DNA of 64,000 nt, from contig BSWB01000005.1 in assembly GCA_033239125.1 (NCBI GenBank), forward strand, positions 49,026,993 to 49,090,992, in the 5' to 3' direction. Positions 21,373-33,189 of the stretch are shown one piece after another; the first letter of the stretch is position 1, and each line of letters starts with the position of its first letter. The notes beneath the pieces were generated by a model. The model was not told the DNA's origin, did not search any database, and saw only the letters and a list, made by a program, of their open reading frames with translations. The position numbers and the translations under genes are program-made. Source of the stretch: Fagopyrum homotropicum. Lineage: Eukaryota > Streptophyta > Magnoliopsida > Caryophyllales > Polygonaceae.

Positions 21373-21421
21373 TGGTCGTTACATCAGATCCCCCTCAAAA
21401 ATAAGTTTCGTCCCGAAACTT
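21373..21421 (-). other. Second polypurine tract plus LTR-start-like sequence inside C2
   Basis: About 165 bp upstream of the true polypurine tract is another full unit: the same hairpin (21403-21421), TTTTTGAGGGGGATCTGA, then TGTAACGACC. It matches D1's junction (TTTTGAGGGGGATCTGA then TGTAACGTCC at 59957-59983) better than C2's own. It looks like a fossil of an older LTR boundary. Confidence 0.65.
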
Positions 21422-21534
21422 AGGGTAGTTCCCAAGATCATAAAACGTAAGCAAGCCCTATGACTAACAAGTTACTACATCCAGACACCTATGGTTCACA
21501 CACAAGCACATCAAACATATCACACATACAATCA

Positions 21535-24500
21535 CTAAAAGTAACCAAACAAGGATGTAGAACTACCTGACGGTCCTATAGACGTCTCTAGATCCGCATA
21601 AAACTCCGGATAATTCCGCCGGATACTATCCTCCGTCTCCCAAGTGGCCTCGTCAATCCCCCGTCTCGACCACTGTACTCTCAACATGGGTATTACTTTC
21701 GATCGAAGGCGTCTCATACCTCTCTCCAAAACTGCTATCGGGTGCTCAGGAAATGTATGATCCGGCTCGACCACTATGTCGTCATGGCTCACTATGTGTC
21801 TCGGGTCGTGCACATACTCTCTCAACTGGGACACATGGAAAACTGGGTGGACTCCCTCCAATCGGGGTGGCAATGCCAATCTATAGGCCACTTCTCCTAT
21901 CCGCTCCAGGATCTCAAAGGGCCCGACATATCGGGGACTTAACTTCCCTTTAATGCTGAAACGTCGAACACCCCTTGTCGGTGACACCTTCAACCATACC
22001 TGAGCACCAACCCTGAACTCCAGAGGCTTGCGCCTCTTATCAATATAAGATCTCTGAAGGCTCTGTGCGGTCAACATCCGCTCTCGAATCAATGCTACCG
22101 GAGCCATCTCATCCTGCACCTGCTCGGGCGCTACACCACTCATCCTCCCAAGCTCATCCCAACACAAAGTTGTACGACACCTCCGCCCATATAGTGCCTG
22201 GTAAGGAGCCATCCCAATAGTCGCGTGCCAACTATTGTTATAAGAAAACTCCACCAAAGGGAGGTGGTCGGGCCATACTTGCCCCTAATCAAGCACACAC
22301 GCCCTCAACATGTCCTCAAGGGTCTGAATACTCCTCTTAGACTGCCCGTCCGTCTGAGGATGGTATGCCGTGGTGAACTGTAAGCTCGTCCCTAAGGCGG
22401 CGTGTACCCGCTGCCAAAACCTCGAGGTAAAAAGCCCATATCTATCTAAAATGATCGTCCTCAGCACTCCATGGAACCTCAAAATCTGTCGTGTAAACTC
22501 CTCGGCTAAACGAGACACCGGCCACGTTTCCTTAATAGGAATGAATCGTGCCGTCTTCGTCAACCGATCCACTACAACCCATATCGCATCAAAGCCTCTA
22601 CTCAACCTCAGGCCAGTAACGAAGTCCATGGAAATGTCCTCCCACTTCCACTGTGGAACCGGATGTGGTTGGAGCTCTCCTCCGGGCCTGTGGTGCTCAA
22701 TCTTGACCTGCTGACAGGTCGCACATTGGGCTACATATCTAGCCACGTCGGGCTTGAGCCCGCCCCACCAATAAGATCGTCGTATATCCCGATACATCTT
22801 ACTCGTGCCGGGGTGGACGGAGTAAGGTGTAGAATGGGCCTCCTGTAGTATACGCTGCCTCAACTCTCTGTCAGAGGGTACACATATGCGCTCCTAGCGC
22901 CTCAAAATCCCATATGCACCCACCATAAACTGTGGTGCCTCCCCTCTGGACATCCTATCCCTGATCCTCATCAGTGTTGGACAACCCTCCTGTTTCTGCC
23001 CGATCTCTTCCGTCAGATAAGGTGAAACCTCTAACGCTGACAAATGCCCGTCAGTATCTGGAAACCGGATGTCTACCTTCAACCAAATCAAATCTATCTG
23101 CAACTAGGTCTGAACAGTCAATCTAGCAATCGCAGCCTCGCGAGGTGTCCTCCTACTAAGGGCATCGGCGACCACATTCGCCTTCCCCGGATGATAAAGG
23201 ATCTCTAAGTTTAAATCCTTAATCAGCTCTAACCATCTCCTCTGGCAGTTATTCAACTCCCGCTGAGTGAATATGTAGTTCACACTCTTATGGTCTGTGA
23301 AGATCTGACAGGTGGCCCCGTAGAGGTAATGACGCCAGATCTTCAAGGCATGAATGACTGTAGCTAGCTCAAGGTCATGAGTAGGGTAATTTTCCTCATA
23401 CGTCTTTAGCTGTCGAGACGCATACGGAATGACCCTACCCCTCTGCATCAGGACGCATCCCAAGCCTAGCTTGGATGCATCACTGTAAACGATGAAGTCC
23501 TCAACGCCCTTTGGTTGTGCAAGCACCGGAGCAGAAGTCAATCTCTCCTTCAGCTCCTCAAAGCTCCGTTGACAGGGCTCGGTCCATGCAAATCTGATGG
23601 ACTTCCTTAACAAAGAAGTGAGTGGCCTGGCAATCACAGAAAAACCCTTCACAAACCTACGGTAGTATCCGGCCAGACCTAGAAAACTGCGTACCTCCTT
23701 GACCGTCTTAGGGGGCGGCCATGATGCAACTGACTCTATCTTTGCCGGGTCCACCTTGACTCCTTCGGCGGAGACAATGTGGCCAAGGAAGGCAACCTCA
23801 GGCATCCATAACTCACACTTAGAGAGCTTAGCATAGAGCTCTCTATCCTGTAAAACCCGCAACACCGTCCTCAGGTGTCCGACATGCTCCTCCCTACTCC
23901 GGGAGTATACTATGATGTCGTCGATGAAAACTACCACAAACTGATCTAAGAAGTCAATGAAGATGCCATTCATCAACTCCATGAAGACAACAGGAGCATT
24001 GGTGAGCCCGAAAGGCATCACCACGAACTCATAATGACCGTATCTGGTCCGAAAAGTTGTCTTCGGTATGTCCTCTTCCCGTACTCTCAGCTGATGATAT
24101 CCTGACCTCAAGTCAATACGTGAATACACCGTAGCTCCCTTTAACTGATCCAACAAATCATTAATATGCGGCAACGGGTACTTGTTCTTGACGGTGACTT
24201 TGTTCAACTCTCGATAGTCGATACAAAGCCTCATCGATCCGTCCTTCTTCTTGACGAAGAGGACTGATGCACCCCAGGGAGACACACTGGGTCAGATGAA
24301 TCCCTTCTCTGCCAAATCCTCGAGTTGCTTCTTAAGCTCAAGCATCTCGACTGGTGCCATGCGGTATGGAGCCTTGGAGATCGGCCTCGTGCCGGGCTCC
24401 AACTCAATCCCAAAATCTACGCTCCTCTGTGGTGGTAAGCCAGGCGGCTCGCCAAAGACATCCTCGAACTCACAAGCTACCGGGGTCTCTGCTAATGATG

Positions 24501-26430
24501 AAATCGTCTCCTCCTTCATGGCGTAACACTAGAAGGCCTCACATCCCTGACCTATGAGCTTTGCGGCTCGGACCGCACTAATGACTGTCCCGATCTTTCC
24601 GAGGTCCCACCCTCGAAAGACTTCCTCCTGTCCAGACTCCGTAGTGACCGTCACTGTCCTCCTCCTGACGTCCAGAACAGCTCTATGGCGGTCCATCCAG
24701 TCCATCCTGAGTATGACTTCTTCATGTACTAAGTGCATGACGTGAAAGTCGGCTAGCCAGTCACGACCTCCCAAGTGGATAGGACAATCGTGAATTTCCC
24801 CAGTACCACGAACCCTACTCCCATCGGGTAACCTTATAAGGAAAGGTTCCCCCTCTACTGTATCTAAGGTCAACCTATCTATGCAATCATCAGATATGAA
24901 AGAGTGCGTCGCACCCGTATCAAATAGTACTCGGACTGGAAAGCCTTGAATCGTGATAATACCTGTGGCTACGGGCACTGCTGGCTCTACGGCACTCCTC
25001 AACTCAAAGACTCAAGCCTGAGTACCCCTAGCCTCTGAACTGCCTCCACCACACCCTCTACCTCTAGTTGGAATCTGAGCAGAACCTTGTGAATATGCCT
25101 GACCAGGAGCCCGCTGCTGCTGACCCCGAGCCTGATATTGAGACTGCCTCTGTCCTCCTCCTGAGGTACCAACAGGTGAGGACCCTTGTTGTGATGTTAC
25201 CTTGACCTGTCGGCAGAAGGTAGCTCTGTGGCCCAGCTGGCCGCAAGTAAAACATGTAACTGGTGGCCTCCTACACTTTGGCTTAATGTGTCCCTGCTCC
25301 CCACAATTGTAACACTGACGTACTCTAGATCCCATTGGCGGTACCACCTGGTAACTAGAACGGCCTTGGGACTGACCATGCCTATGACCTGACCCTCCTA
25401 CTCCAGTGCTGACTGGTCCGGTCCTCTGTCTCTTGTCTGACCCTCCAGACTGCATAGCTCTCCTGTGACCTAGTCGGTCCCTCTCATACGCTGAAGCCCG
25501 ATCTTGATAATCATCTAAGGAATCACAGCGGAACCTTGCTAGATAGGAGCGGGTAGTCTCCCTCAGTCTCCGGGAGAACAGATACATGTGCTGGTGCACA
25601 GGTGGTGCAGCAGGACCCAACGGTGACAGCTCCTCCCGGAACCTCCTAATCGCCTCAACTATCGGAACATCCTCAAAACCTGCCTCCAAGAAGTCCTGCA
25701 CTCGGTCCCTTCTCAGTGAGGTAGGACAAAAGGTCTCTCTCACGAGACTCTGCTCAAATCCGGACACTCCGCCCCTCACTGCCCTCCACCAGTATTGTGC
25801 CTGGTCCCTAAACAATGTCTGAACCAGCTCCACCTTACGACTCTCAGGGCAGCGAATCGCCTCTAGCGCGGACTCCACATGACTGATCCAATATTCCACC
25901 TCAAGTCCCATGTTCCCGTCGAAGGTGGGAACTCGCTGATGGTTGAATGTCTTCAACCATTCATCTGGTCTCGGTACCCTTAGCTCGTCTCTCACTCGGT
26001 CATCCTCGACAACTCTCACGGGGGCAGCTACCACCGGTGGGACTACCACCTAAGTCACCCTTTGAGAGACCTCTGCTGACCTAGCTGGAACTGGTGGTGC
26101 TGGAGGTGGTTCTCCGGCCCTGTATGCCTCTTGCACCTGTTGGACATAAGCTCGATATTCCGACGCTCCAATCGATACGCGGCCAGAATCAGCAGGCCCT
26201 GCACTCCGTACTCCGGACCTAGTAGCGGTCCCATCCCTAACCTCAGGAACAATACTCTCGGCCACCTCCTCAGCAGGTAAATCCGCATATGGCGGATCTA
26301 CAACAGGAACACGTCCTCGACCTCGGCCCCTCTGAGGCCTGCCCACACGTCCCTGTCTTGGAGCTCCAGGAGGAAGGGGAGGTCGGCCCTCTCCTCGTCC
26401 AACGTAAGTTGTCGCTCTCGTACGTGACAT
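21535..26430 (-). pseudogene. gag-pol: C2 gag-pol polyprotein, one frame with seven stops
   Basis: One frame of about 1,631 codons starts at ATG 26430 and has no frameshift. Order: basic N-terminal Gag (MSRTRATTYVGRGEG); Gag core (VPTFDGNMGLEVEYWISHVE); two CCHC knuckles near codons 373-406 (CYNCGEQGHIKPKC, CFTCGQLGHRATFC); protease LFDTGATHSFIS; RT with LFVKKKDGSMRLCIDYRELN and VFIDDIIVYS; RNase H with YSDASKLGLGCVL; integrase with HHCC, MDFVTGL and ILDRYG; a C-terminal chromodomain-like segment VQWSRRGIDEATWETED. Stops are at 26050, 25012, 24529, 24292, 23104, 22894 and 22285. Each is one C-to-T or G-to-A change from Gln, Arg or Trp. The third integrase catalytic Glu is Lys (GQSKRSIQT). The RT/integrase type is that of plant chromoviruses. 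Confidence 0.95.
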
Positions 26431-26683
26431 CTAGTAGAGACGTGATCAATATAAGACTACTTTAGTTCCTAGTAAGGACATAACTATCTTATTACTTTAG
26501 GTCACTTCTAAAGGTCAAAATGTTACTAAAATTACAAGTTATAACAAAAGTCCAATAAACTATGCTATCGAGTTTAGCGGAGGTAGTGGCGGTCCGTGCA
26601 TTCTATCCCAACCCGTTTATGCTCATGGTTTCCGTTTATTTGTTTATTCGGCCTTTTTGAAGATGGCGAGTGCCGTTGTTGCC

Positions 26684-26701
26684 AACCTGGCTCTAATACC
26701 A
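26684..26701 (-). other. Primer binding site, initiator tRNA-Met type (C2)
   Basis: On the minus strand TGGTATTAGAGCCAGGTT follows the LTR end after three bases (ATA). It matches the plant initiator tRNA-Met 3' end complement except for one C-to-T. The stretch 26431-26683 between this and gag is a non-coding leader. Confidence 0.88.
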
Positions 26702-26704
26702 TAT

Positions 26705-29292
26705 TGTAACACCCCGAATCCTAGAGGACTTGAAATGCTATGAGCTGGGACCTCACAATGGGTCCCGGCCCTTCGCCTGGCAACAACTTCATCGGACCTT
26801 ACAACACGACACAAATAAAAAGGCAAAACATAGAGTTAAATAATATGAGCGAAATAAAAATCCTAATATGAAAACAATACAGCCAAGTCTCAAAACCGAA
26901 AATACCAACATCAGTCTCAATAGTCATAAAAAAAATATTACAATCCCGTCCTATAATGTACGTAACCCCGGCTGCCCACTAACGCCGGATAACTCGATCG
27001 CCTCCCTAACCTGCAAGGCATCTACAAGCGGTATAAAACCGTTAGCTAACATTCTATGCATAAGTATAAAGGTAGAAGCACAAACACACAACATACGCAA
27101 TCAGCATGCAACACTAATTCCTTTTTATTATCTTTAATTAAGTGATACGTCATTACTAATGATACTTATTTTTGACACGAGGGATTCTCAAACCTCGCCC
27201 CTGTCCCCGTTTACCAACGCGGAATGGTACTAATGCATGTGACCGTCTACCGGACTGGGCTGGTCGCAGGGAACCTCCTAGACTCTCGCAAGATCTAGGC
27301 AGGTGATGTCACGACCCGTTATCATACGCTTGGGTCAATTATACAATATACTACAGTCGGCCTATTCCGGTTTCTTTATTTATCTTAATTATCAAACACC
27401 ACTCATACACATCACACAGATGCAAGAAGCCAACTAAGTAAGTCGGTGGACTTACAGAATTAAATTTCGTCTCTCTTAACAACACTCAATCAGTAGCTGC
27501 AGGAACTCAGTTGCCTGTCAAAGGAGGCACGAGGGTCAACACTTTTCCTTGGATAGTTAGAAGTCTAAAACTCCTAAGATGTACGATTCTATGTGCAGAA
27601 GTTATTACAGTGTTTATTTAAGGTAAATTGACTATTTTACCCTTGGTCCCGAAACATCCAAAAACCCGTAATATGTACTTAAATTCTTACTTGAGGCTAA
27701 TTAACCCTATATCTACTCCCTAGGATGATTTTAGGTAAAAACTAGAGAAACTACCCATTTTCTATTTCCCGAAAAATCACTAAGGTCCAACTACAGCTTC
27801 AAATATGAAATTAAAATAAACTTATAAAACTTCAGAAATAAATTTCTAAATTATCTATGATATCGTATCTACTCATAGGAGCAAGAATTTCTTAAAACTC
27901 TTAAACCATTACTTCTACCAAAATCTTTAAAGTTGGCTACAACACTAAAAGTTCAGAAATAAGTTTCTCACTTCTATTTCGGATGTTCACCTTTACAGCC
28001 ACAACACACTCCGATAGGTCTCTAGTTCGAATCCACTTAGCAGTATAACTCACCCTTTACACTACCCCTAAGTCCTTAGTTTGTATCTTTCAAGGCACCA
28101 TCTAAACATCGACCTAAATCTAACATCCTAAGGTCTATCTAGTGCAGTCATCCTTGTATGCATACATGATTAATCTATCTGCTGTGCCAGCTTATCATCA
28201 TAGCGATTTTACTTACTAGACTGAATAGAAAGAGAACAACTAGAGAGTGATAGACCAACCGAAAGTATGCAGAAACGTATGTTGTAACGGTGCTCCTGGA
28301 GTCGACTGGGGTGTGCATAACGTCCTCGCTGTTGTGCTGAAGGCCGTCTCTAACCAGCCTTCGACTACCCCTGCAGAAGGTCTCGTTCAGATGGGTAAGG
28401 ACGATAGAATAGTAGGTGAAGAGAGGGTCGAAGGATTTAAACTCACCATAGCCGCTGTGTGAAGGAATGTGTGCAGAACGTGGGCAACACAAGGACGGCT
28501 TGGCTGCGTGAATCTTGAAGCAAGGAAGAACGACTAGGCTGCGTGAATCTGGAAGCAAGGAAGAACGACTGGCTGCGTGAATCTGGGAGGAAGGGAGGAC
28601 GATCAAGCTGCGTGAATCTGGAAGCAGGAAGGGCGTTGCAGTTTCTTCTCTTCTGGTGTGAATATAGGGTGGTTACAACTCTTTAATTATCTCATTTATG
28701 CAGCTGTTACAAGCAGATGGGGAGAGAGGGCAGCTGGCGGTTCTGGCGTGAATTCCTTGGGCTGCTCCTGGCTGGACTGAAGCAAGAGCTGGGGTTGTTG
28801 TGGGTAAGCAAAGTGGGCTGAGATTAAGGTAGGAATAGTGGGCTGAAAAATACAAGAAAGATGGCTGAAATAATTGCAAGAAAGATGGGCTGAATTGTTT
28901 GTCAAAAATCTGTCAAAACTCGTCATGGCCTTGTCAGGCCCATGAATGAGTTTGTCACAGATTTGTCGGGCTTTGTCATGACCTCGTCTCAGCTTAGTCA
29001 TGGTCTCGTCACAGCTTGTCATGATCTCGTCTAAAGTCATCGATAAGAATGAATTATAATAACTAGGGTTTGATATAAATCTATCATTTTATGTGAATTA
29101 AATTCTACATAAAATAATAAACAATTATAAGAATTAGAGCTTGATAAAATTTTATCATTTTACTTGAATTAAATTCTACATAAAATAATAAAATTTGTGA
29201 AGAAAGAAGTACTAGATAGAATGGGAAACCGTCAACGGCTCGAAGTCCGATTTGATTCGGAATTAGACGGAATAAAAATTCCGGATATTACA
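26705..29292 (-). repeat. C2 5' LTR
   Basis: The LTR of 2,588 bp is closely similar to the 3' LTR with one larger gap (about 220 bp, near 27950). It repeats the 35-bp array (28493-28630) and the GTCATGACCTCGTC array (28920-29040). Antisense ORFs in it mirror the same DNA in the other LTR and are not genes. Confidence 0.93.
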
Positions 29293-29375
29293 TAAGAGAC
29301 ATTCACAACATCAAAGGAGGTAATAGGAAGGTTGTTGCACATCCAAGAACCAAAGAGTCGACGTTTCTGGACTGC

Positions 29376-29515
29376 AGCCACGGGGGCGGATCCTGTGAGC
29401 CGCGGGGGAGGATACTGTAAACCGCAGGGGCAGCCTCTACAAGCCGCGGGGACGGACTCTGGGTCCTGCACACCGCAGGGGCAGCGTCTTGACACCACAG
29501 GGGCGGTTTCGGCAT
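29376..29515 (+). repeat. GC-rich array in D1 LTR, about 22 bp x 6
   Basis: Copies of a core like GCCGCGGGGGCGG (with variants ACCGCAGGGGCAG and ACCACAGGGGCGG) are spaced by about 9 bp of TCCTGTGA-like sequence. The 3' LTR has the decayed array at 60628-60760. The core is the reverse complement of the C1 motif CCGCCCCTGCGG. Confidence 0.75.
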
Positions 29516-29794
29516 CAGTAAGCCTCCGATCTCTTGTTCCTTTCTTCCCTTTCCGTTTCCTTGATCTTGAACCATCTTAGTAGCATGTCAGGATGGCTTA
29601 ACATAGGTGATATTGAATGCCAAGTAGTGGCTTGACCCTTAGGGTTATCTTGTGAGAGTTGAGGGTATGTTAGTGGTGATATTGTGGCATGAACTCTTAG
29701 GATTTGTGAGGATATTGGTTTAGGACTGAGTTGTTATGTTGGAAGCCTGTAAGGCAATAGACTGAGAGTATCATGTATCTTGAATGTTTATGAG

Positions 29795-29990
29795 TGGTGA
29801 GGATTGTGAGCACTAGAAGTCTAAGGACTTCTAGTTGGCTAGAGGGTTGATCTATCTTGAGTTGTGATTCTTGTGAGGATGATGAGCCTAGAAGTCTAAG
29901 GACTTCTAATTGAATAGAGTGATGTTGTTCTTCTGAGGATGTTGAGCCTAGGAGTCTAAGGATTTCTAGTTGACCAGAGTGTTGTTTGAT
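29795..29990 (+). repeat. Three hairpin-bearing repeats in D1 LTR
   Basis: AGAAGTC-TAAG-GACTTCT occurs at 29814 and 29889 and as a variant at 29949, each with a similar flank (GAGGATGNTGAGCCTAG before, AGTTGNCTAGAG after). The spacing is 75 and 60 bp. The 3' LTR has the same three units at about 61054-61215. Confidence 0.75.
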
Positions 29991-30828
29991 TCGTGTGCCT
30001 TGTCTTGAACAAGCGTTGTGCGTTTCCCCGAGGGAACTTGAGAGTGTGGTGATCATTTGCGCTTCGGAGACTAGTAAGTCCACGGACTTACTTAGCTGGC
30101 TTCTTGTATGAGTGTAATGTGTATGAGTGGTGTTTGTTAGTTAGAATAACAATGAAACCGGATTAGGCCGACTTTATTATATTACGTAATTGACCCAGGT
30201 GTATGATAACGGGTCGTGACATCACTGCCTAGCTCTTGCGAGAGCTAGGAGGTTCCCTGCGACCAGCCCAAGCAGGTAGACGGTCAGATACATTAGTATC
30301 ATTCCTCTTTGGTTAACGGGGACAAGGGCGAGGTTTGGGAATTCCTCGTGTCACAAAATAAGTATCATTGGAAATGGCATATCACCTAACTAAAGATAAT
30401 AAACGGACCTGAGTGTTGCATGTTGATTGTGTATGTTGTGTGTGTATGTGCTTTTACCTTTATACTTATGCATAGAATTTTAGCTAATGGTATTATACCG
30501 CCTTGTAGATGCATTGTAGGTTAGAGAGGCGGTCGAGTGATCCGGCGGTAGTGGGCAGCCAGGGTTCTGTGCATTATAGGATGGGACTGTTTATCTTATT
30601 TCATGTCTTTGAGACTTATGTTATATTTCTGGTTTTGAGACTTGGCTGGATTGTTTTGAGTTTTGTACTTTCGTTTTTGGTCATCGAATAAAACTATGTT
30701 GTTTTGCCTTTTTATTTGTGCCGTGTTGTAAGGTCCGATGAAGTTGTTGCCAGGCTAAGGGCCGGGACCCATTGTGAGGTCTCAGCTCGTGGCATTCCGA
30801 GTCCTCCAAAATTTGGGGTGTTACAATA

Positions 30829-30846
30829 TGGTATTAGAGCCCGGGT
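30829..30846 (+). other. Primer binding site, initiator tRNA-Met type (D1)
   Basis: TGGTATTAGAGCCCGGGT begins three bases after the 5' LTR end. It has the same C-to-T mismatch as C2 and a further change (CCC for CCA). Confidence 0.85.
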
Positions 30847-33189
30847 TGGCAAAAAGGCACTCACAATCTTTCCAAAAGGCCAAATAGACAAATAAACAGA
30901 ACCCTCAAGGATTTTGAGTTTTCAAAACGAATTTTGTTTTCAAACCATGAGCATAGTCGGGTTGGGATAGAATGTATAGGACCACCACTACCTCCGCGGA
31001 TCTCGGCAGCCTAGTTTACTAGATTTAAAGTTGTATGTTGGATTGTAAGTTTTTTTCTGGACTTGTTATGATTATAGTAGTAGCATGAATTTTGTATAGT
31101 TATATATACCTATATATTTATATGTATGGTACACTAGTATCATATTAGAGTTACAGACTTTGTAGTTAGTTGATAGGAAGCTATGATTGCCCTTTGGACA
31201 AACGCCGTATGGCTTAGGCTAGTGCATACGACGAGGAGTATGTTCAAGTTATCGAGTTGAACATCAAGTTTTGCGAGCACCCCGATGATTTCTCGGATCT
31301 GTTATGAGGACGTCGAAGCAGAAGACTAGAGACGACTTAACCGAAGGTTAAACAAATAGAGAGGAACCCAAGTCAATTTAAGGAAAATCGAGAGGGAAAC
31401 TACACAATTAAGGAGGCGACATGAAGATATGAGAGTGGTTCTGAGGAAGCAAGGATGGATCATCAATAGAGCAACAAGAGACAACGAACTTAAGGTTCTT
31501 CCAAGTGTCACGCTGATAAATTGGGGACGCGAAACAAGTGAAGATGAGTGCAGTTCACTCGAGGATAAGATTGGCGTTCCAATTGAGACGTTATTTTCCC
31601 TAGGCGCTCCTAAGCACGGGAGTCTAGAAAAAAGGTGAAAATGGATCAATTACGAAGATCTAAAAGATACATAAGTTAAACTTACAAAAGGACTAGAAGG
31701 TGAAATTCCGATTTTACGAGATCCCAAGTGGATGACTTGGTTCGGACATATGAGGCTACAGGAAAAATCATTTGGTGAAGGTTCACACAGCAGAATATCT
31801 TTAAGAGAGTCAACCGTTTTTGTTATGGTGAGAAGGCTAAGCAACATCATGAAGAAGGAAGTGCATCGAGATGATGATTTTATAAGACGAGTGACGCAAC
31901 AAGGAGCTTTTATCGAAAGACGTAAGACATCAACCAAGAGACACACGAGTGGATGCTAACTAATGTTAGAGATTTTTAAGAAGGCACACATACAAGATAT
32001 CATGAAATGCAGTTAAGCATGTGAAGGTGAGCCACATGAAACAACAAGGCCGAAAAGGTTATAATTATTTTGCAGAAGGAAAAATGAGTGTGGAATGAAG
32101 AATGATCTAACAGAGTTTAAGGTAGAGTACCCCGAGGGAGTAGCCTTCATGAGAAGGGTAACATAGAGATTATAGAAGAAAGGTAAGTTGTTGACCTCAA
32201 AGAAGGTCAACCATAAGTTAATCTGTGACAACCGAGAACTCACAGGTGTAGGTTGTCTATTGATGAGTGTAGATGGGAAGAGTAGCCCATATTGTTGATC
32301 ACAAAGGACGGTAACAAGATCTAGGAATATTCCCAGTGGTTCAATGTCAGCAGTTAGGTGTTATATCAACGAAAGGGGCAAATGGCGTAATCAAGTAGCA
32401 TTGAACGGGTTCAAGGCAAGTACGAGTAAAAGACCTCTTAGGGAGGGATTGTAATGACCTATGCGACCTTCTTAGGTCATGGGACTGGCATGTGGAGGAA
32501 CAAAGTGGATCAGAACCTTTAAGGTGTGATCAGTTGGAAGAACTAGAGGATCAAGAGGAAGGTGAGGCTTTTATTGTTGCTTTACACAAATGAGAATATA
32601 TATATATATAAATGATGCATTGTATGAAACGCATGATATATCTTCGTGAGCAAGAGATGAGTCAAAACTTTCTAGACTCACCCGAAGAAGCCACGAAGGC
32701 TATGTCGGGTAACGGAGAACCCAAATTAGGGCAACGCTGCAAGCTTAGAAAATAAAGTAACGACTTGAAGTCGGGATGTCACCAGTTTAGGACGAGAAAA
32801 GAAAGTACCTACGTAAGACGACATTTCGGACCGGTATGGTCACTACAAGTTGTAGTGAAATCATTTGGGCACGACACACGAGAAGTTAAGAGGTTATGTA
32901 CATACGTATTCTTCGGTTTCTGAATCGAGTTGCAGTGGTGTCGCACAATTTGTGGCTTTACAGGCGGTTTCAATATGGACCGTAACCTAATGTTAGTAAT
33001 GACAACTAGTAATGTGGGAGGTGTACGAATGATTCTTATTTTCTCTTTTGATGACGCCTTGTTGTCCTCTCAGAGTTGAGAGGAACAAGCTTGACACGGG
33101 ACGATAGTAATACAAGTTATGCGGGATAAAATTTATGAGTCAAGTCATCTAAGTTGGAGTTAGGACATCTAAAGTGACTTCCTAGGACA
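30847..33189 (+). other. D1 internal region, left part, no readable gene
   Basis: About 2.3 kb where gag, protease and the first half of RT would be expected. Short ORFs (for example 31429-31638 and 31732-31959) do not resemble the C2 Gag or protease. There is a short TA repeat at 32589-32610. Either decay has erased the coding sequence or the region was already replaced in D1's source copy. Confidence 0.6.

Larger units (their letters stand above)
18409..29292 (-). mobile_element. C2: complete chromovirus-type element (Tekay/Del-like) in the D1 5' LTR
   Basis: A full-length element of 10,884 bp: 5' LTR 26705-29292, initiator tRNA-Met primer site, one gag-pol frame, polypurine tract, 3' LTR 18409-21217. 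The target duplication TAAGA flanks it (18404-18408 and 29293-29297). The unoccupied site is visible in D1's 3' LTR at 60545-60560 (GCTAAGAGACATTC). Gag-pol has seven in-frame stops and a changed integrase residue, so it cannot move by itself. Confidence 0.95.
29293..30825 (+). repeat. D1 5' LTR, second part
   Basis: It resumes with the repeated TAAGA and runs to GGGGTGTTACA. It holds a six-unit GC-rich array (29376-29515) and three hairpin units (29814-29968), and from 30070 the 755-bp module shared with C2. The 3' LTR matches throughout. Total D1 5' LTR length without C2 is about 2.1 kb. Confidence 0.92.

Noticed and set aside
30829..30846. D1 5' LTR and C2 as a single rearranged element
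   Set aside because: C2 has its own target duplication TAAGA, opposite orientation, and an empty site in D1's 3' LTR.
32589..32610. TA microsatellite in D1
   Set aside because: Short simple repeat without further structure; similar to 33669-33682. No sign of function.
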